The notes under the pieces are model-generated. The model was not told the origin of the DNA. It did not search any database and saw only the letters and a list, made by a program, of their open reading frames with translations. Shown here piece by piece: positions 33,319-41,119 of a stretch of DNA of 64,000 nt. Origin of the DNA: Streptomyces sp. HB132 (GTDB lineage Bacteria; Actinomycetota; Actinomycetes; Streptomycetales; Streptomycetaceae). Both the position numbers and the translations under genes were made by a program. Positions within the stretch are counted from its first letter, which is position 1. Each line of letters begins with the position of its first letter. The stretch is taken from positions 1 to 64,000 of the forward strand of contig NZ_JAFBGA010000010.1 in the NCBI RefSeq assembly GCF_016909575.1, read 5' to 3'.

Positions 33319-34716
33319 TCAGGCTCCGGCCGCGATCCGGGCCAGTCGCCCGGCCTCGTCACGGGTCGCGCGCGCGATGGCGTCCTCGTCCACCGTGGTG
33401 AGGTGGTTGTCCTCGACGACGGTTCTGCCGTTGACGAGGGAGAGGGTGACGGGGGCAGCGGCACCGAGGACCAGTGCGGTCACGGGGTCCGCGATGGAGG
33501 CGTGGGCGAGGGTGTCCATCTTCCACAGCACGAGGTCGGCGAGCTTGCCTGGCTCCAGGGAGCCGATCTCGTCGGCCCGGCCGAGCACCCTGGCTCCGCC
33601 GTACGTTCCGAGGCGCAGCGCCTGACGGGCGTTCAGCGCCTTCTCGCGGTGGGCGCCGAGGCGGTTGACGAGGAGGGCGTTGCGCAGTTCGGTGTGGAGT
33701 TCGCCGGACTCGTTGGAAGCGGTGCCGTCGACGCCGAGCCCGACCGGCACACCGGCGGCGAGCATGTCGGGGACTCGGGCGATGCCCGCGGCGAGACGGG
33801 CGTTGGAGGACGGGCAGTGCGCGACGCCGGTGCCGGTGCGGGCGAAGGCGGCGATGTCGGAGTCGTTCATGTGGACGCAGTGCGCCATCCACACGTCGTC
33901 ACCGAGCCAGCCGGTCGACTCGAAGTAGTCGGTCGGCCCCATCCCGAACAGCTCCTTGCAGAACTGCTCCTCCTCGACGGTCTCCGAGCCGTGGGTGTGC
34001 AGCCTCACGCCACGACGACGCGCCAACTCCGCTCCCTGTCGCAACAGTTCGGTGGACACCGAGAACGGCGAGCAGGGGGCGACCGCGATCTGTGTCATCG
34101 CGCCGAACGAGGTGTCGTGGTGCTCGTCGATGGTCGCCTCGGTGGCGGCGAGCGCTCCGTCGAGGGTTTCCACCGCGAAGTCCGGCGGCAGTCCGCCGTC
34201 CTTCTCGCTGCGGTCCATGGAGCCGCGGGCGAGGGTGAAGCGTACGCCCATGTCGCGGGCGGCGCCGATGATCGCGCCGGACAGGTCGCCGGAACCGCGG
34301 GGGTAGACGTAGTGGTGGTCCATGGCGGTGGTGACCCCGCCGCGGGCCATCATCGCGAGCGAGCCCTGGGCGGCCGCGCGGGCCATCGGCTCGTCGATGC
34401 GCGCCCACGTCGGGTACAGCGCGACCAGCCAGTCGAAGAGGTTGTGGTCGGTAGCCAGGCCCCGGGTGATCCACTGGTAGAAGTGGTGGTGGGTGTTGAC
34501 CAGGCCGGGCGTGACGAGGTGCCCGGTGCCGTCGATGCGGCGTACGACACCGGTGAGGCCCTCAGGTGCCTTGCCGGCACCGACGGCCTCGATGCGGTTG
34601 TCCGCCACGACGATGTGCCCCGAGGCGTACTCGGTGTCGTGGGCGTCGACGGTGGCGATGGAGCAGTTCTCGATGACGGTGCGCTGAATGGTCCTTGTAT
34701 CCGCCGTAGTTGCCAT
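33319..34716 (-). CDS. Amidohydrolase: 8-oxoguanine deaminase / guanine deaminase-type
   Basis: The ATG at 34716 (MATTADTRTIQRTVIENCS, 465 aa) follows AGAGGGAAG and is preferred over an upstream in-frame start. It is a TIM-barrel metal amidohydrolase of the AtzA/TrzN/8-oxoguanine deaminase branch: TPGLVNTHHHFYQWITRGLA (first metal His pair), RLHTHGSETVEEEQFC, MAHCVHMNDSD and the metal Asp region GLGVDGTASNESGELHTELR. 8-Oxoguanine deaminases hydrolyse 8-oxoguanine to urate, feeding directly into the uricase step encoded next door. Hydrolysis of another amino- or chloro-purine or triazine is possible. It sits between two NCS2 permeases, 45 bp after one of them. Confidence 0.85.
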   Translation of the reverse strand: MATTADTRTIQRTVIENCSIATVDAHDTEYASGHIVVADNRIEAVGAGKAPEGLTGVVRRIDGTGHLVTPGLVNTHHHFYQWITRGLATDHNLFDWLVALYPTWARIDEPMARAAAQGSLAMMARGGVTTAMDHHYVYPRGSGDLSGAIIGAARDMGVRFTLARGSMDRSEKDGGLPPDFAVETLDGALAATEATIDEHHDTSFGAMTQIAVAPCSPFSVSTELLRQGAELARRRGVRLHTHGSETVEEEQFCKELFGMGPTDYFESTGWLGDDVWMAHCVHMNDSDIAAFARTGTGVAHCPSSNARLAAGIARVPDMLAAGVPVGLGVDGTASNESGELHTELRNALLVNRLGAHREKALNARQALRLGTYGGARVLGRADEIGSLEPGKLADLVLWKMDTLAHASIADPVTALVLGAAAPVTLSLVNGRTVVEDNHLTTVDEDAIARATRDEAGRLARIAAGA

Positions 34717-34761
34717 GGTGCTTCCCTCTTCTGTCTCTGGCGATGTGGGCACGGCAGGACC

Positions 34762-36162
34762 CTAGGAGGATTTGAGTGCCACAGCGTTACGGCTGTGGGT
34801 GCCGAGATGATGGAAGAACAGATTGAGCAGGACCGCCACGAGGGCTCCCGCGCTGATCCCTGAGCCGAGCACGGTCTGCGCCCAGGAGGGGAATCCGGCG
34901 TAGAAGGCGGGCGCCGCGAGCGGGATGATGCCCGCGCCGAGTGCCACCGCCACGAGGATGATGTTGGAGCTGTCGTCGAGTCCGGCCTCGGACAGGGTCC
35001 GGATGCCGCTGACCGCGATCGAGCCGAACAGGACGATGCCGGCGCCTCCGAGCACGGGCATCGGAACCAGTGAGACGATCGCCCCGAGCACGGGGAAGGC
35101 GCCCAGGACCAGCAGCGCACCGCCGGCCGCGGCGACCACGTAGCGGCTGCGTACCCGGGTCAGCGAGACGACGCCGACGTTCTGGGCGAAGGCGCTGGTG
35201 GGGAAGCCTCCGAAGACGGGGCCCAGGAGGGTGGCGATGCCGTCGGTGCGCAGACCCCGCGTGATGGTGGCGCCGTCGGTGCGCCGCTCGCAGATCTCGC
35301 CGAGCGCCAGCATTCCGGCTGACGACTCCGTCATCAGTACCAGCATCACGATGCACAGGGAGAGGATCGCGGCGGGCCGGAATTCGGGTGCGCCGAAGGC
35401 GAAGGGTGTGGGCAGGGCGGCGACGGGCGCGGACCCGAGTGCGGAGAAGTCGGCGAGTCCGAAGGGGACGGCCGCGACGGTTCCGACGAACATGCCCGCG
35501 AGCAGGGCGACCTGCTTGACGAAGCCACGTCCGAAGCGCTGGATCAGGAGGATGACGACGAGGGTGAAGGCGGCGAGCGCCAGGTACTTCATGGCGCCGA
35601 AGTCGTCGGCGGTGGCGTCGCCTCCCTGGGCCCAGCCGACGGGCACCGGCATCAGGGTGACGCCGATGAGGGTGATGACTACGCCGGTGACGAGCGGGGG
35701 GAAGAAGCGCAGGAGGCGTCCGAAGAACGGGCCGACGGCCAGGCAGAAGACGCCTGCGACGAGCACCGCTCCGTAGATCGCGGGGAGTTGACGACCGGGG
35801 GCACTCGTCTCCGCGATGGCGAGCATCGGCGCGATCCCGGCGGAGGACGCCGCGTTGACGAAGGGCAGCCGGTTCCCGGCGAAGCGTCCGGCACCGAGGG
35901 TCTGGACGAGGGTGGCGAGCCCCGCGATCAGGAGACTCGCCGCGATCAGCCGGGTCATTCCGGCCGGGTCGAGTCCCACGGCCTGCCCGATGATGAGCGG
36001 AGGGGTGACGACGCCCGCGTACATGGCGGCGATGTGCTGGAGCGCGGCGGGGACGAGCCGCGAGGGCGGGAGCTTCTCGTCCACCGGGTGCACTGCCGTT
36101 CCGGCAGCGGTCGGTGGGGCGGTACACGGGCCTTTCGCCGGCCCCGTTGCAGGCTGTGCCAT
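34762..36162 (-). CDS. NCS2-family purine permease, second copy
   Basis: The 466-aa polytopic transporter is paralogous to that at 31608, sharing HPVDEKLPPSRLVPAALQHI, the VNAASSAGIAPMLAI segment and SAFAQNVGVVSLTRVRSRYV. It lies 63 bp after uricase and 45 bp before the deaminase in the same direction, so it belongs to the urate operon. Uptake of urate, xanthine or 8-oxoguanine is likely; two related permeases flanking the deaminase suggest different substrates or affinities. Confidence 0.9.
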   Translation of the reverse strand: MAQPATGPAKGPCTAPPTAAGTAVHPVDEKLPPSRLVPAALQHIAAMYAGVVTPPLIIGQAVGLDPAGMTRLIAASLLIAGLATLVQTLGAGRFAGNRLPFVNAASSAGIAPMLAIAETSAPGRQLPAIYGAVLVAGVFCLAVGPFFGRLLRFFPPLVTGVVITLIGVTLMPVPVGWAQGGDATADDFGAMKYLALAAFTLVVILLIQRFGRGFVKQVALLAGMFVGTVAAVPFGLADFSALGSAPVAALPTPFAFGAPEFRPAAILSLCIVMLVLMTESSAGMLALGEICERRTDGATITRGLRTDGIATLLGPVFGGFPTSAFAQNVGVVSLTRVRSRYVVAAAGGALLVLGAFPVLGAIVSLVPMPVLGGAGIVLFGSIAVSGIRTLSEAGLDDSSNIILVAVALGAGIIPLAAPAFYAGFPSWAQTVLGSGISAGALVAVLLNLFFHHLGTHSRNAVALKSS

Positions 36163-36225
36163 GGGATTTCCCTCCGGGATGACCGGCCCTCGCCCCGCGG
36201 GGGCGGGGGCCGGTTCAGCACCGCG

Positions 36226-37149
36226 TCAGAGGTTGGTCATGTCGACCGGGATCTTCGGCTCGACGCCGTCCCGGAGCACCGTCGCCTCGATGAGACCGTA
36301 CGGGCGGTCGGCCGCGAAGTAGACCTCGTTGTCGTTCTCGAGGCCGAAGGGCTCCAGGTCCACGAGGAAGTGGTGGTTGTTCGGCAGGGAGAAGCGGATC
36401 TCGTCGATCTCGCTGCGGTTGTCGATGATGCGGGAACCCATCTGGTACAGGGTCTGCTGGAGCGAGAGGGAGTACGTCTCCGCGAAGGCCTGGAGCATGT
36501 GCTTGCGCGTCTGCTCGTAGGACTTCTCCCAGTTCGGCATGCGCTCTTCGTCGCTGGTCCAGTTGTAGCGCCACCTGGCGGAGACGTCGGTCGCGAGGAT
36601 GCGGTCGTACGCCTCCTTCAGCGTCGTGTACCTGTCCTTGACGTAGCCCCAGAACTCCGAGTTGGTGGAGTTCAGCACGGTGAGGTCCTTGAGGCCGGAG
36701 ACGACCTCCCACTTCTCACCGTCGAAGGTGATCTGGGTGGTGCGCGTCTGCTGGCCCTTGCGGACGAAGGAGTGCTTGACCTCGTCGGCACCGATGAACT
36801 TCGAGTTGCCGTCGGAGGTCGCTATACGCTCCCAGCCGTACTCCTCGATCCTGATCCTGGCCACCTTGATCGGCTCCTGCGAACTCACGAAGTGCCGGGC
36901 GAGGTGGATGCCGAACTGCTCGGCCGACTCGATGCCGTGCTCCTTGGCGAAGGCGAACACCGTGTTCTTGGTGGTGTCGGTCGGCAGGACGTTGGCGTTG
37001 GAGCCGGAGTAGTGGACGTCGTCCATGTCGCCGGAGAGGGCGACCGAGACGTTGAGGTCCTTGATGTGGTGGGTGTCGCCGTCCCGCGTGATCCTGACGA
37101 CGCGGTTCTCTGCTTTGCCGTACTGGTTCTGGCCGAGAATCGTGGGCAT
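36226..37149 (-). CDS. Urate oxidase (uricase)
   Basis: The 307-aa protein matches cofactor-free uricases: MPTILGQNQYGKAENRVVRI, the catalytic Thr in LPTDTTKNTVFAFAKEHG, the Arg/Gln active-site segment with DRYTTLKEAYDRILATDVSA, and SLPNNHHFLVDLEPFGLEND near the C-terminus. It oxidises urate with O2 to 5-hydroxyisourate and H2O2. It follows uraH by only 6 bp with a GGGAG ribosome site, so the three pathway enzymes are made together. The H2O2 by-product links it to the catalase gene 4 kb away, which shares its operator. Confidence 0.97.
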   Translation of the reverse strand: MPTILGQNQYGKAENRVVRITRDGDTHHIKDLNVSVALSGDMDDVHYSGSNANVLPTDTTKNTVFAFAKEHGIESAEQFGIHLARHFVSSQEPIKVARIRIEEYGWERIATSDGNSKFIGADEVKHSFVRKGQQTRTTQITFDGEKWEVVSGLKDLTVLNSTNSEFWGYVKDRYTTLKEAYDRILATDVSARWRYNWTSDEERMPNWEKSYEQTRKHMLQAFAETYSLSLQQTLYQMGSRIIDNRSEIDEIRFSLPNNHHFLVDLEPFGLENDNEVYFAADRPYGLIEATVLRDGVEPKIPVDMTNL

Positions 37150-37155
37150 TGTCTG

Positions 37156-37557
37156 CTAGCTCCCTCGGTAAACGGAGTAGCCGAACGGGTTGAGCAGCAG
37201 CGGTACGTGGAAGTGCTCGCCCGGAGTGACGGCGAATGCGATCACCACCTCCGGGAAGAACGCGCCGCTGTCCCTTACGCGGGGGGCGTCCTGCTGCGCC
37301 TCGGCTTGTTTCTTCGCGGTGAAGTACGACTCGGTGTCGAAGACGAGCCGCACGTGGGTGGTTCCTTCCGGCAGGGCCGGCAGGTCTTTGCAGCGCCCGT
37401 CCGCGTCGGTCGCGGATCCGCCGAGCGCCACGTACTGCGCGTCGCCGCCGCTGCGGGCGGCCAGGGAGACGGTGACGGCTTCGGCGGGACGGCCGATGCT
37501 GGTGTCCAGGATGTGGGTGGACACCGAAGCGGTGGTGTCGGTGCTCAAGACCGTCAC
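37156..37557 (-). CDS. uraH: 5-hydroxyisourate hydrolase
   Basis: The 133-aa transthyretin-related protein starts STHILDTSIGRPAEAVTVSL and ends with the diagnostic C-terminal motif YRGS. His and Arg residues of the active site lie in THILDT, the TTHVRLVFDT strand and the C-terminus. It hydrolyses 5-hydroxyisourate to OHCU, the second step of the urate-to-allantoin route. Gene order uraD-uraH-uricase with small gaps (39 and 6 bp) shows an operon. Confidence 0.96.
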   Translation of the reverse strand: MTVLSTDTTASVSTHILDTSIGRPAEAVTVSLAARSGGDAQYVALGGSATDADGRCKDLPALPEGTTHVRLVFDTESYFTAKKQAEAQQDAPRVRDSGAFFPEVVIAFAVTPGEHFHVPLLLNPFGYSVYRGS

Positions 37558-37596
37558 GCTCCTTGTTCTCGGAAGGGCTGTACGAGGTCCTGGTCC

Positions 37597-38103
37597 TCAG
37601 GAGTCCTGTACGAGGCGGGTCAGCCGGATGCGGTTGATCTTGCCCAGCTCGGTGCGGACGATCTCCCTCTCCTGCTCGGGCGAGTTCCCGGTGCGGGCCT
37701 TCACCGCGTCGCGCATCTGCTCACCGGTGGCTCCGGTGGCGCAGATCAGGAAGACGTGTCCGAACCGTTCCTGGTAGGCCAGGTTGAGTTCGAGCATCTC
37801 CGCCTTGAGCTCCTCGGACGCACCGGCCATCCCCCGCTGCTCACGGGCGGAGGCCGGGTCCCCCGGCTTGGGGCGGCCGATCGGTGGATGGCCGGCCATC
37901 GCCTCGGCCAGGTCCTCCGCGGAGAGCTCGGCCACGGCGGCGTCACTGGCGGAGAACAGGGCTTCCTTGCCGGTGTAGGGCCGGCGGGCTAGGACGGTGC
38001 GGCCCCACGCCGCGCTTGCACACACCTCGTGCAGCTCGGCTGCGGCCTCCTCGGCCGCCAGGGTGTTGAACCGGGCGAGGCCCGGTGTGGAGCTCGTAGT
38101 CAC
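37597..38103 (-). CDS. uraD: OHCU decarboxylase
   Basis: The 168-aa helical protein has the family opening ARFNTLAAEEAAAELHEVCA, the catalytic HPPIGRPKPGDPASAREQRG segment, and YQERFGHVFLICATGATGEQ near the C-terminus. It decarboxylates OHCU to S-allantoin. The GTG start has GGAGG 6 bp upstream. It is the first gene of the urate operon; the conserved 21-bp operator lies about 70 bp upstream, over the -35 region. Confidence 0.95.
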   Translation of the reverse strand: MTTSSTPGLARFNTLAAEEAAAELHEVCASAAWGRTVLARRPYTGKEALFSASDAAVAELSAEDLAEAMAGHPPIGRPKPGDPASAREQRGMAGASEELKAEMLELNLAYQERFGHVFLICATGATGEQMRDAVKARTGNSPEQEREIVRTELGKINRIRLTRLVQDS

Positions 38104-38147
38104 GGGAGCCTCCGTGGCTTTTCGGCTGTGCGTTGTCGGGCTGCGGA

Positions 38148-38192
38148 CAGCTAACGCCCTTCACAACACCACGTCAACAGTTTGTTGAAATT
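38148..38192 (-). promoter_or_regulatory. Promoter and operator of the urate operon
   Basis: On the minus strand a TTGACG -35 (38172-38177) is followed at 18 bp by a weak -10, TAGCTG (38148-38153), upstream of uraD. The palindrome TCAACAGTTTGTTGA (38174-38188) covers the -35. Bases 38172-38192 are the exact reverse complement of 41039-41059 in front of the catalase gene, so both promoters should bind the same regulator, probably a repressor. Confidence 0.75.
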
Positions 38193-38204
38193 CCGCGAAC
38201 AGAT

Positions 38205-38238
38205 GATGCCGCCGCCCGAGTTTCCGGACGACGGCATC
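38205..38238 (-). terminator. Hairpin after the HTH gene
   Basis: Arms GATGCCGCCG and CGACGGCATC (38205-38214, 38229-38238, nine of ten pairs) lie 16 bp past the HTH stop at 38254 and before the urate promoter. Confidence 0.55.
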
Positions 38239-38253
38239 GGCACCTGGGATCGG

Positions 38254-38631
38254 CTACTCACCCTTGGCCGCGTTGTCCCGGTTCAGATAGTTGTAGACGG
38301 TGAAGCGGCTGACGCCGAGCGCGCCTGCGACGGTCTCGACGCCGTGCCGCACCGAGAAGGCGCCGCGCGCCTCGAGGCTGCGCACCACGCCCTGCTTGGC
38401 CTTGCGGTCCAGTTCGGCGAGCGGCATTCCGTGCCGCCGCTCCATGGCGGCCAGGATGTGGTCGAGCGATTCCGAGAGCTGCGGGAGCCGCACCGCTATG
38501 ACGTCCGCCCCCTCCCAGGCGAGCACCACGTCATCAGGGGTGGCCTGCCCCGGGTCGAGCAGTTCGGCGCCCATGGCGTCGACGAGCGGCTTCACCGCGA
38601 GGACCAGGGGGTGGTCGGCCGGTCCGGTCAC
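38254..38631 (-). CDS. Small helix-turn-helix DNA-binding protein (HTH_22/DauR-like C-terminus)
   Basis: The 125-aa protein ends in GVETVAGALGVSRFTVYNYL, a HTH like that of YheO/DauR-type regulators (usually attached to a PAS domain). The N-terminal 60 residues (LVDAMGAELLDPGQATPDDV, WEGADVIAVRLPQLSESLDHILA) look like a shortened sensor. The GTG start overlaps the preceding small gene by 4 bp. Its place beside the urate operon and hyi makes it a candidate local regulator, but nothing shows which operator it binds. Confidence 0.75.
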   Translation of the reverse strand: MTGPADHPLVLAVKPLVDAMGAELLDPGQATPDDVVLAWEGADVIAVRLPQLSESLDHILAAMERRHGMPLAELDRKAKQGVVRSLEARGAFSVRHGVETVAGALGVSRFTVYNYLNRDNAAKGE

Positions 38632-38879
38632 GGGGTGTCCTCCCCGATCACGTTGAGCTGGAGGGACACCCGTGTGGCCCCCGAGGCCAGGGCCTTGCGC
38701 AGCAGGGAGTCCACCGCCGTGAGGACCTGGTCGGCGTGCCCTTCGGCCGTGTTCCCGAAGGGGCCCACGTCCACGGCGTCCAGGTCGGCGGTCTGGATGA
38801 CCTCGCGGGCCACGACCGCGTGAGCGGGTGCCTCGTCGAGATCGAAGGGCTCGGTGGTGAATTCCACCCTCAAGCGCAC
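38628..38879 (-). CDS. Small MTH1187/YkoF-like (thiamine-binding-type) protein
   Basis: The 83-aa protein (FTTEPFDLDEAPAHAVVARE, DVGPFGNTAEGHADQVLTAV, TRVSLQLNVIG) resembles the short alpha-beta MTH1187/YkoF fold proteins annotated in Streptomyces as thiamine-binding. No catalytic motif is known. It is coupled by a GTGA overlap to the HTH gene, suggesting it may act as that regulator's ligand sensor or partner; this is speculation. The assignment rests on pattern similarity only. Confidence 0.55.
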   Translation of the reverse strand: MRLRVEFTTEPFDLDEAPAHAVVAREVIQTADLDAVDVGPFGNTAEGHADQVLTAVDSLLRKALASGATRVSLQLNVIGEDTP

Positions 38880-39085
38880 GGTGCCTCCCTCATGTCCCGC
38901 CGCGTCCGTCGGCTCGCACGGCTCGTCCCGACCCTAAGGCACGGACCTCCCGCACCGAGGGGCTCACCGGCGCCGCGCCCCAGGATCTCGAGCCGGCCGC
39001 CTGACCAGGCACATCCGGGCGGGCTCGGAGCGGGGGGCGAGCGGGCCGCCACCCCACCCCCGGGCGTCCGGAATCCGGCTCCCCC

Positions 39086-39151
39086 TTGACAGCCTCACCA
39101 CCAGCCAGGCAATCTTCCGTTAGGCAGAAACAAACTTCCGCAATACGGAAG
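39086..39151 (+). promoter_or_regulatory. Promoter and double operator of hyi
   Basis: A TTGACA -35 (39086-39091) is followed after 18 bp by a weak -10 (CAATCT). Two copies of TTCCG-N5-CGGAA lie just downstream: a degenerate one (TTCCGTTAGGCAGAA, 39115-39129) and a perfect one (TTCCGCAATACGGAA, 39136-39150), 21 bp apart. The perfect site abuts the ribosome-binding site. The same pair with the same spacing is upstream of gcl, so a common repressor (AllR-like in other Streptomyces) is likely. Confidence 0.8.
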
Positions 39152-39160
39152 GAGCGCATG

Positions 39161-40000
39161 ATGGGCCACTCGGACCAGCGCTTCGATGTGAACCTCTCGA
39201 TCCTCTTCACCGAACTCCCGCTCCTGGAGCGTCCCGCGGCGGCCGCCGCCGCCGGCTTCACCGCGGTCGAGCTCTGGTGGCCCTGGATCGAGACCCCCGC
39301 CCCGGCGCAGGCCGAGCTCGACGCCCTGAAAAAGGCGCTCGACGACGCGGGAACACAGCTGGTGGGGCTCAACTTCTACGCGGGCCGGCTCCCCGGCCCG
39401 GACCGCGGGGCGCTTTCGCTGCCCGGCGAGGAGTCGGACCGCTTCCGCGCCAACATCGGCGTGGCGGCGGACTTCGCGGCCTCCGTCGGCTGCAAGGCGC
39501 TCAACGCTCTCTACGGCAACCGCGTCGAGGGCGTGGACCCGGCCGCCCAGGACGAACTCGCCCTGGAGAACCTGGTCCTGGCCGCCAGGGCGGCCGACCG
39601 CATCGGGGCGACCCTCCTGATCGAGACCCTCAACGCCACGGAGTCGCCGCTCTACCCCCTGGTCAGCGCACCGGCGGGCGTCGAGGTCGTCGACCGCGTC
39701 AACGAGGCGACGGGCCTGGGCAACGCCGCGTTCCTGCTCGACCTCTACCACCTGTCGATGAACGGCGAGGACCTCAGCCAGGTGATCAAGGCGTACGCCG
39801 CGAAGACCGGTCACGTCCAGATCGCCGACAACCCGGGGCGCGGCGCGCCCGGCACCGGCTCGCTCCCGCTGGAGGGGCTCCTCGACGAGCTGGCCGAAGC
39901 CGGTTACGACGGCTGGGTCGGCCTGGAGTACAAGCCGAGCGACCGCACGGGCGCCGAGTCGTTCGCGTGGCTCGCCGCCGAGCACCGGCCGGCCCGCTGA
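39161..40000 (+). CDS. hyi: Hydroxypyruvate isomerase
   Basis: The 279-aa TIM-barrel protein of the xylose-isomerase-like superfamily begins GHSDQRFDVNLSILFTELPL. It carries metal-site acids typical of Hyi: LIETLNATESPLYPLVSAPA, AFLLDLYHLSMNGEDLSQ, HVQIADNPGRGAPGTGSLPL and VGLEYKPSD. It interconverts hydroxypyruvate and tartronate semialdehyde after glyoxylate carboligase. Two ATGs stand in a row at 39158 and 39161; the second is better spaced (6 bp) from AAGGAG. It leads an operon with glxR 43 bp downstream and is controlled by the double TTCCG-N5-CGGAA operator. Confidence 0.93.
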   Translation: MGHSDQRFDVNLSILFTELPLLERPAAAAAAGFTAVELWWPWIETPAPAQAELDALKKALDDAGTQLVGLNFYAGRLPGPDRGALSLPGEESDRFRANIGVAADFAASVGCKALNALYGNRVEGVDPAAQDELALENLVLAARAADRIGATLLIETLNATESPLYPLVSAPAGVEVVDRVNEATGLGNAAFLLDLYHLSMNGEDLSQVIKAYAAKTGHVQIADNPGRGAPGTGSLPLEGLLDELAEAGYDGWVGLEYKPSDRTGAESFAWLAAEHRPAR

Positions 40001-40043
40001 GGGCTCCCGCCCCACGTTCACACGCTTACCGGAAGGCACCCTC

Positions 40044-40937
40044 ATGAGCAGCAACCTCCCCAAGGTCGCCTGGATCGGACTCGGCATCATGGGCTCCCCC
40101 ATGTCCGAGAATCTGGTCGAGGCCGGGTACCGGGTGACCGGCTACACCCTGGAGCAGGACAAGGTCGACCGGCTCGTCGCGGCGGGCGGCACGGGGGCCG
40201 CCTCGATCGCGGACGCGGTTCGCGACGCCGACGTCGTCATCACCATGGTCCCGGCGTCCCCGCAGGTCGAGGCCATCGCGTACGGCCCCGACGGCATCCT
40301 GGAGAACGCCAGGCGGGGTGCCCTGCTGATCGACATGTCGTCGATCACCCCGCAGACCTCCGTGGACCTGGCATCGAGCGCGAAGGACAAGGGCATCCGT
40401 GTACTGGACGCCCCCGTGTCCGGGGGCGAGGCAGGCGCGATCGAGGCCGTCCTGTCCATCATGGTCGGTGGCGAGCAGACGGACTTCGACGCCGCCCAGC
40501 CCCTGCTCCAGGCGTTGGGCAGGACGATCGTGCTGTGCGGCCCCCACGGTTCCGGCCAGACGGTGAAGGCGGCCAACCAGCTGATCGTCGCGGTCAACAT
40601 CCAGGCGTGCGCCGAGGCCGTCGTCTTCCTGGAGAAGTCCGGCGTCGATCTGGCCGCCGCACTCGACGTACTGAACGGTGGTCTCGCCGGCTCGACGGTC
40701 CTGACCCGCAAGAAGGACAACTTCCTCAAGCGCGACTTCGCTCCGGGCTTCCGGATCGACCTGCACCACAAGGACATGGGCATCGTGACGGACGCCGCCC
40801 GCAACGTCGGCGCGGCACTGCCCGTCGGCGGGGTCGTGGCCCAGCTGGTCGCCTCCCTGCGCGCCCAGGGCGACGGCGGGCTCGACCACTCGGCGCTGCT
40901 GCGCTCCATCGAGCGGCTCTCCGGCTCCCAGGTCTGA
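40044..40937 (+). CDS. glxR: 2-hydroxy-3-oxopropionate (tartronate semialdehyde) reductase
   Basis: The 297-aa beta-hydroxyacid dehydrogenase has the NAD(P) motif VAWIGLGIMGSPMSENLVEA at the N-terminus, the substrate-binding DAPVSGGEAGAIEAVLSIMV block, and the catalytic Lys in SGQTVKAANQLIVA. It reduces tartronate semialdehyde, formed from two glyoxylates by Gcl, to D-glycerate. It is coupled with hyi in one transcript. Length and motifs are fully typical. Confidence 0.95.
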   Translation: MSSNLPKVAWIGLGIMGSPMSENLVEAGYRVTGYTLEQDKVDRLVAAGGTGAASIADAVRDADVVITMVPASPQVEAIAYGPDGILENARRGALLIDMSSITPQTSVDLASSAKDKGIRVLDAPVSGGEAGAIEAVLSIMVGGEQTDFDAAQPLLQALGRTIVLCGPHGSGQTVKAANQLIVAVNIQACAEAVVFLEKSGVDLAAALDVLNGGLAGSTVLTRKKDNFLKRDFAPGFRIDLHHKDMGIVTDAARNVGAALPVGGVVAQLVASLRAQGDGGLDHSALLRSIERLSGSQV

Positions 40938-41038
40938 CATCCCGGCCCCACCCGGGGCCCCTGAACTCCGGGTCGCGGCGGCGCTGACACCTGTCCTGTC
41001 GCGCCCAGGCGCCGTCGCGGCCCGGAACCCCTTCCTCC

Positions 41039-41083
41039 AATTTCAACAAACTGTTGACGCGTCGATCCAGGCTTATCTACGCT
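41039..41083 (+). promoter_or_regulatory. Promoter and operator of the catalase gene
   Basis: TCAACAAACTGTTGA (41043-41057) overlaps a TTGACG -35 (41054-41059), followed after 18 bp by TACGCT (41078-41083). Bases 41039-41059 match the urate-operon operator exactly, in the opposite orientation, so catalase and uricase appear co-regulated. Confidence 0.75.
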
Positions 41084-41119
41084 CCTGAAGCCGTCAGCAG
41101 CCCCGTACGGAAGGCCTCC

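Noticed and set aside
31560..33401. 613-codon plus-strand frame opposite the first NCS2 permease
   Set aside because: Asp/Glu/Arg-rich shadow; crosses two hairpins; the minus strand encodes a clear polytopic permease.
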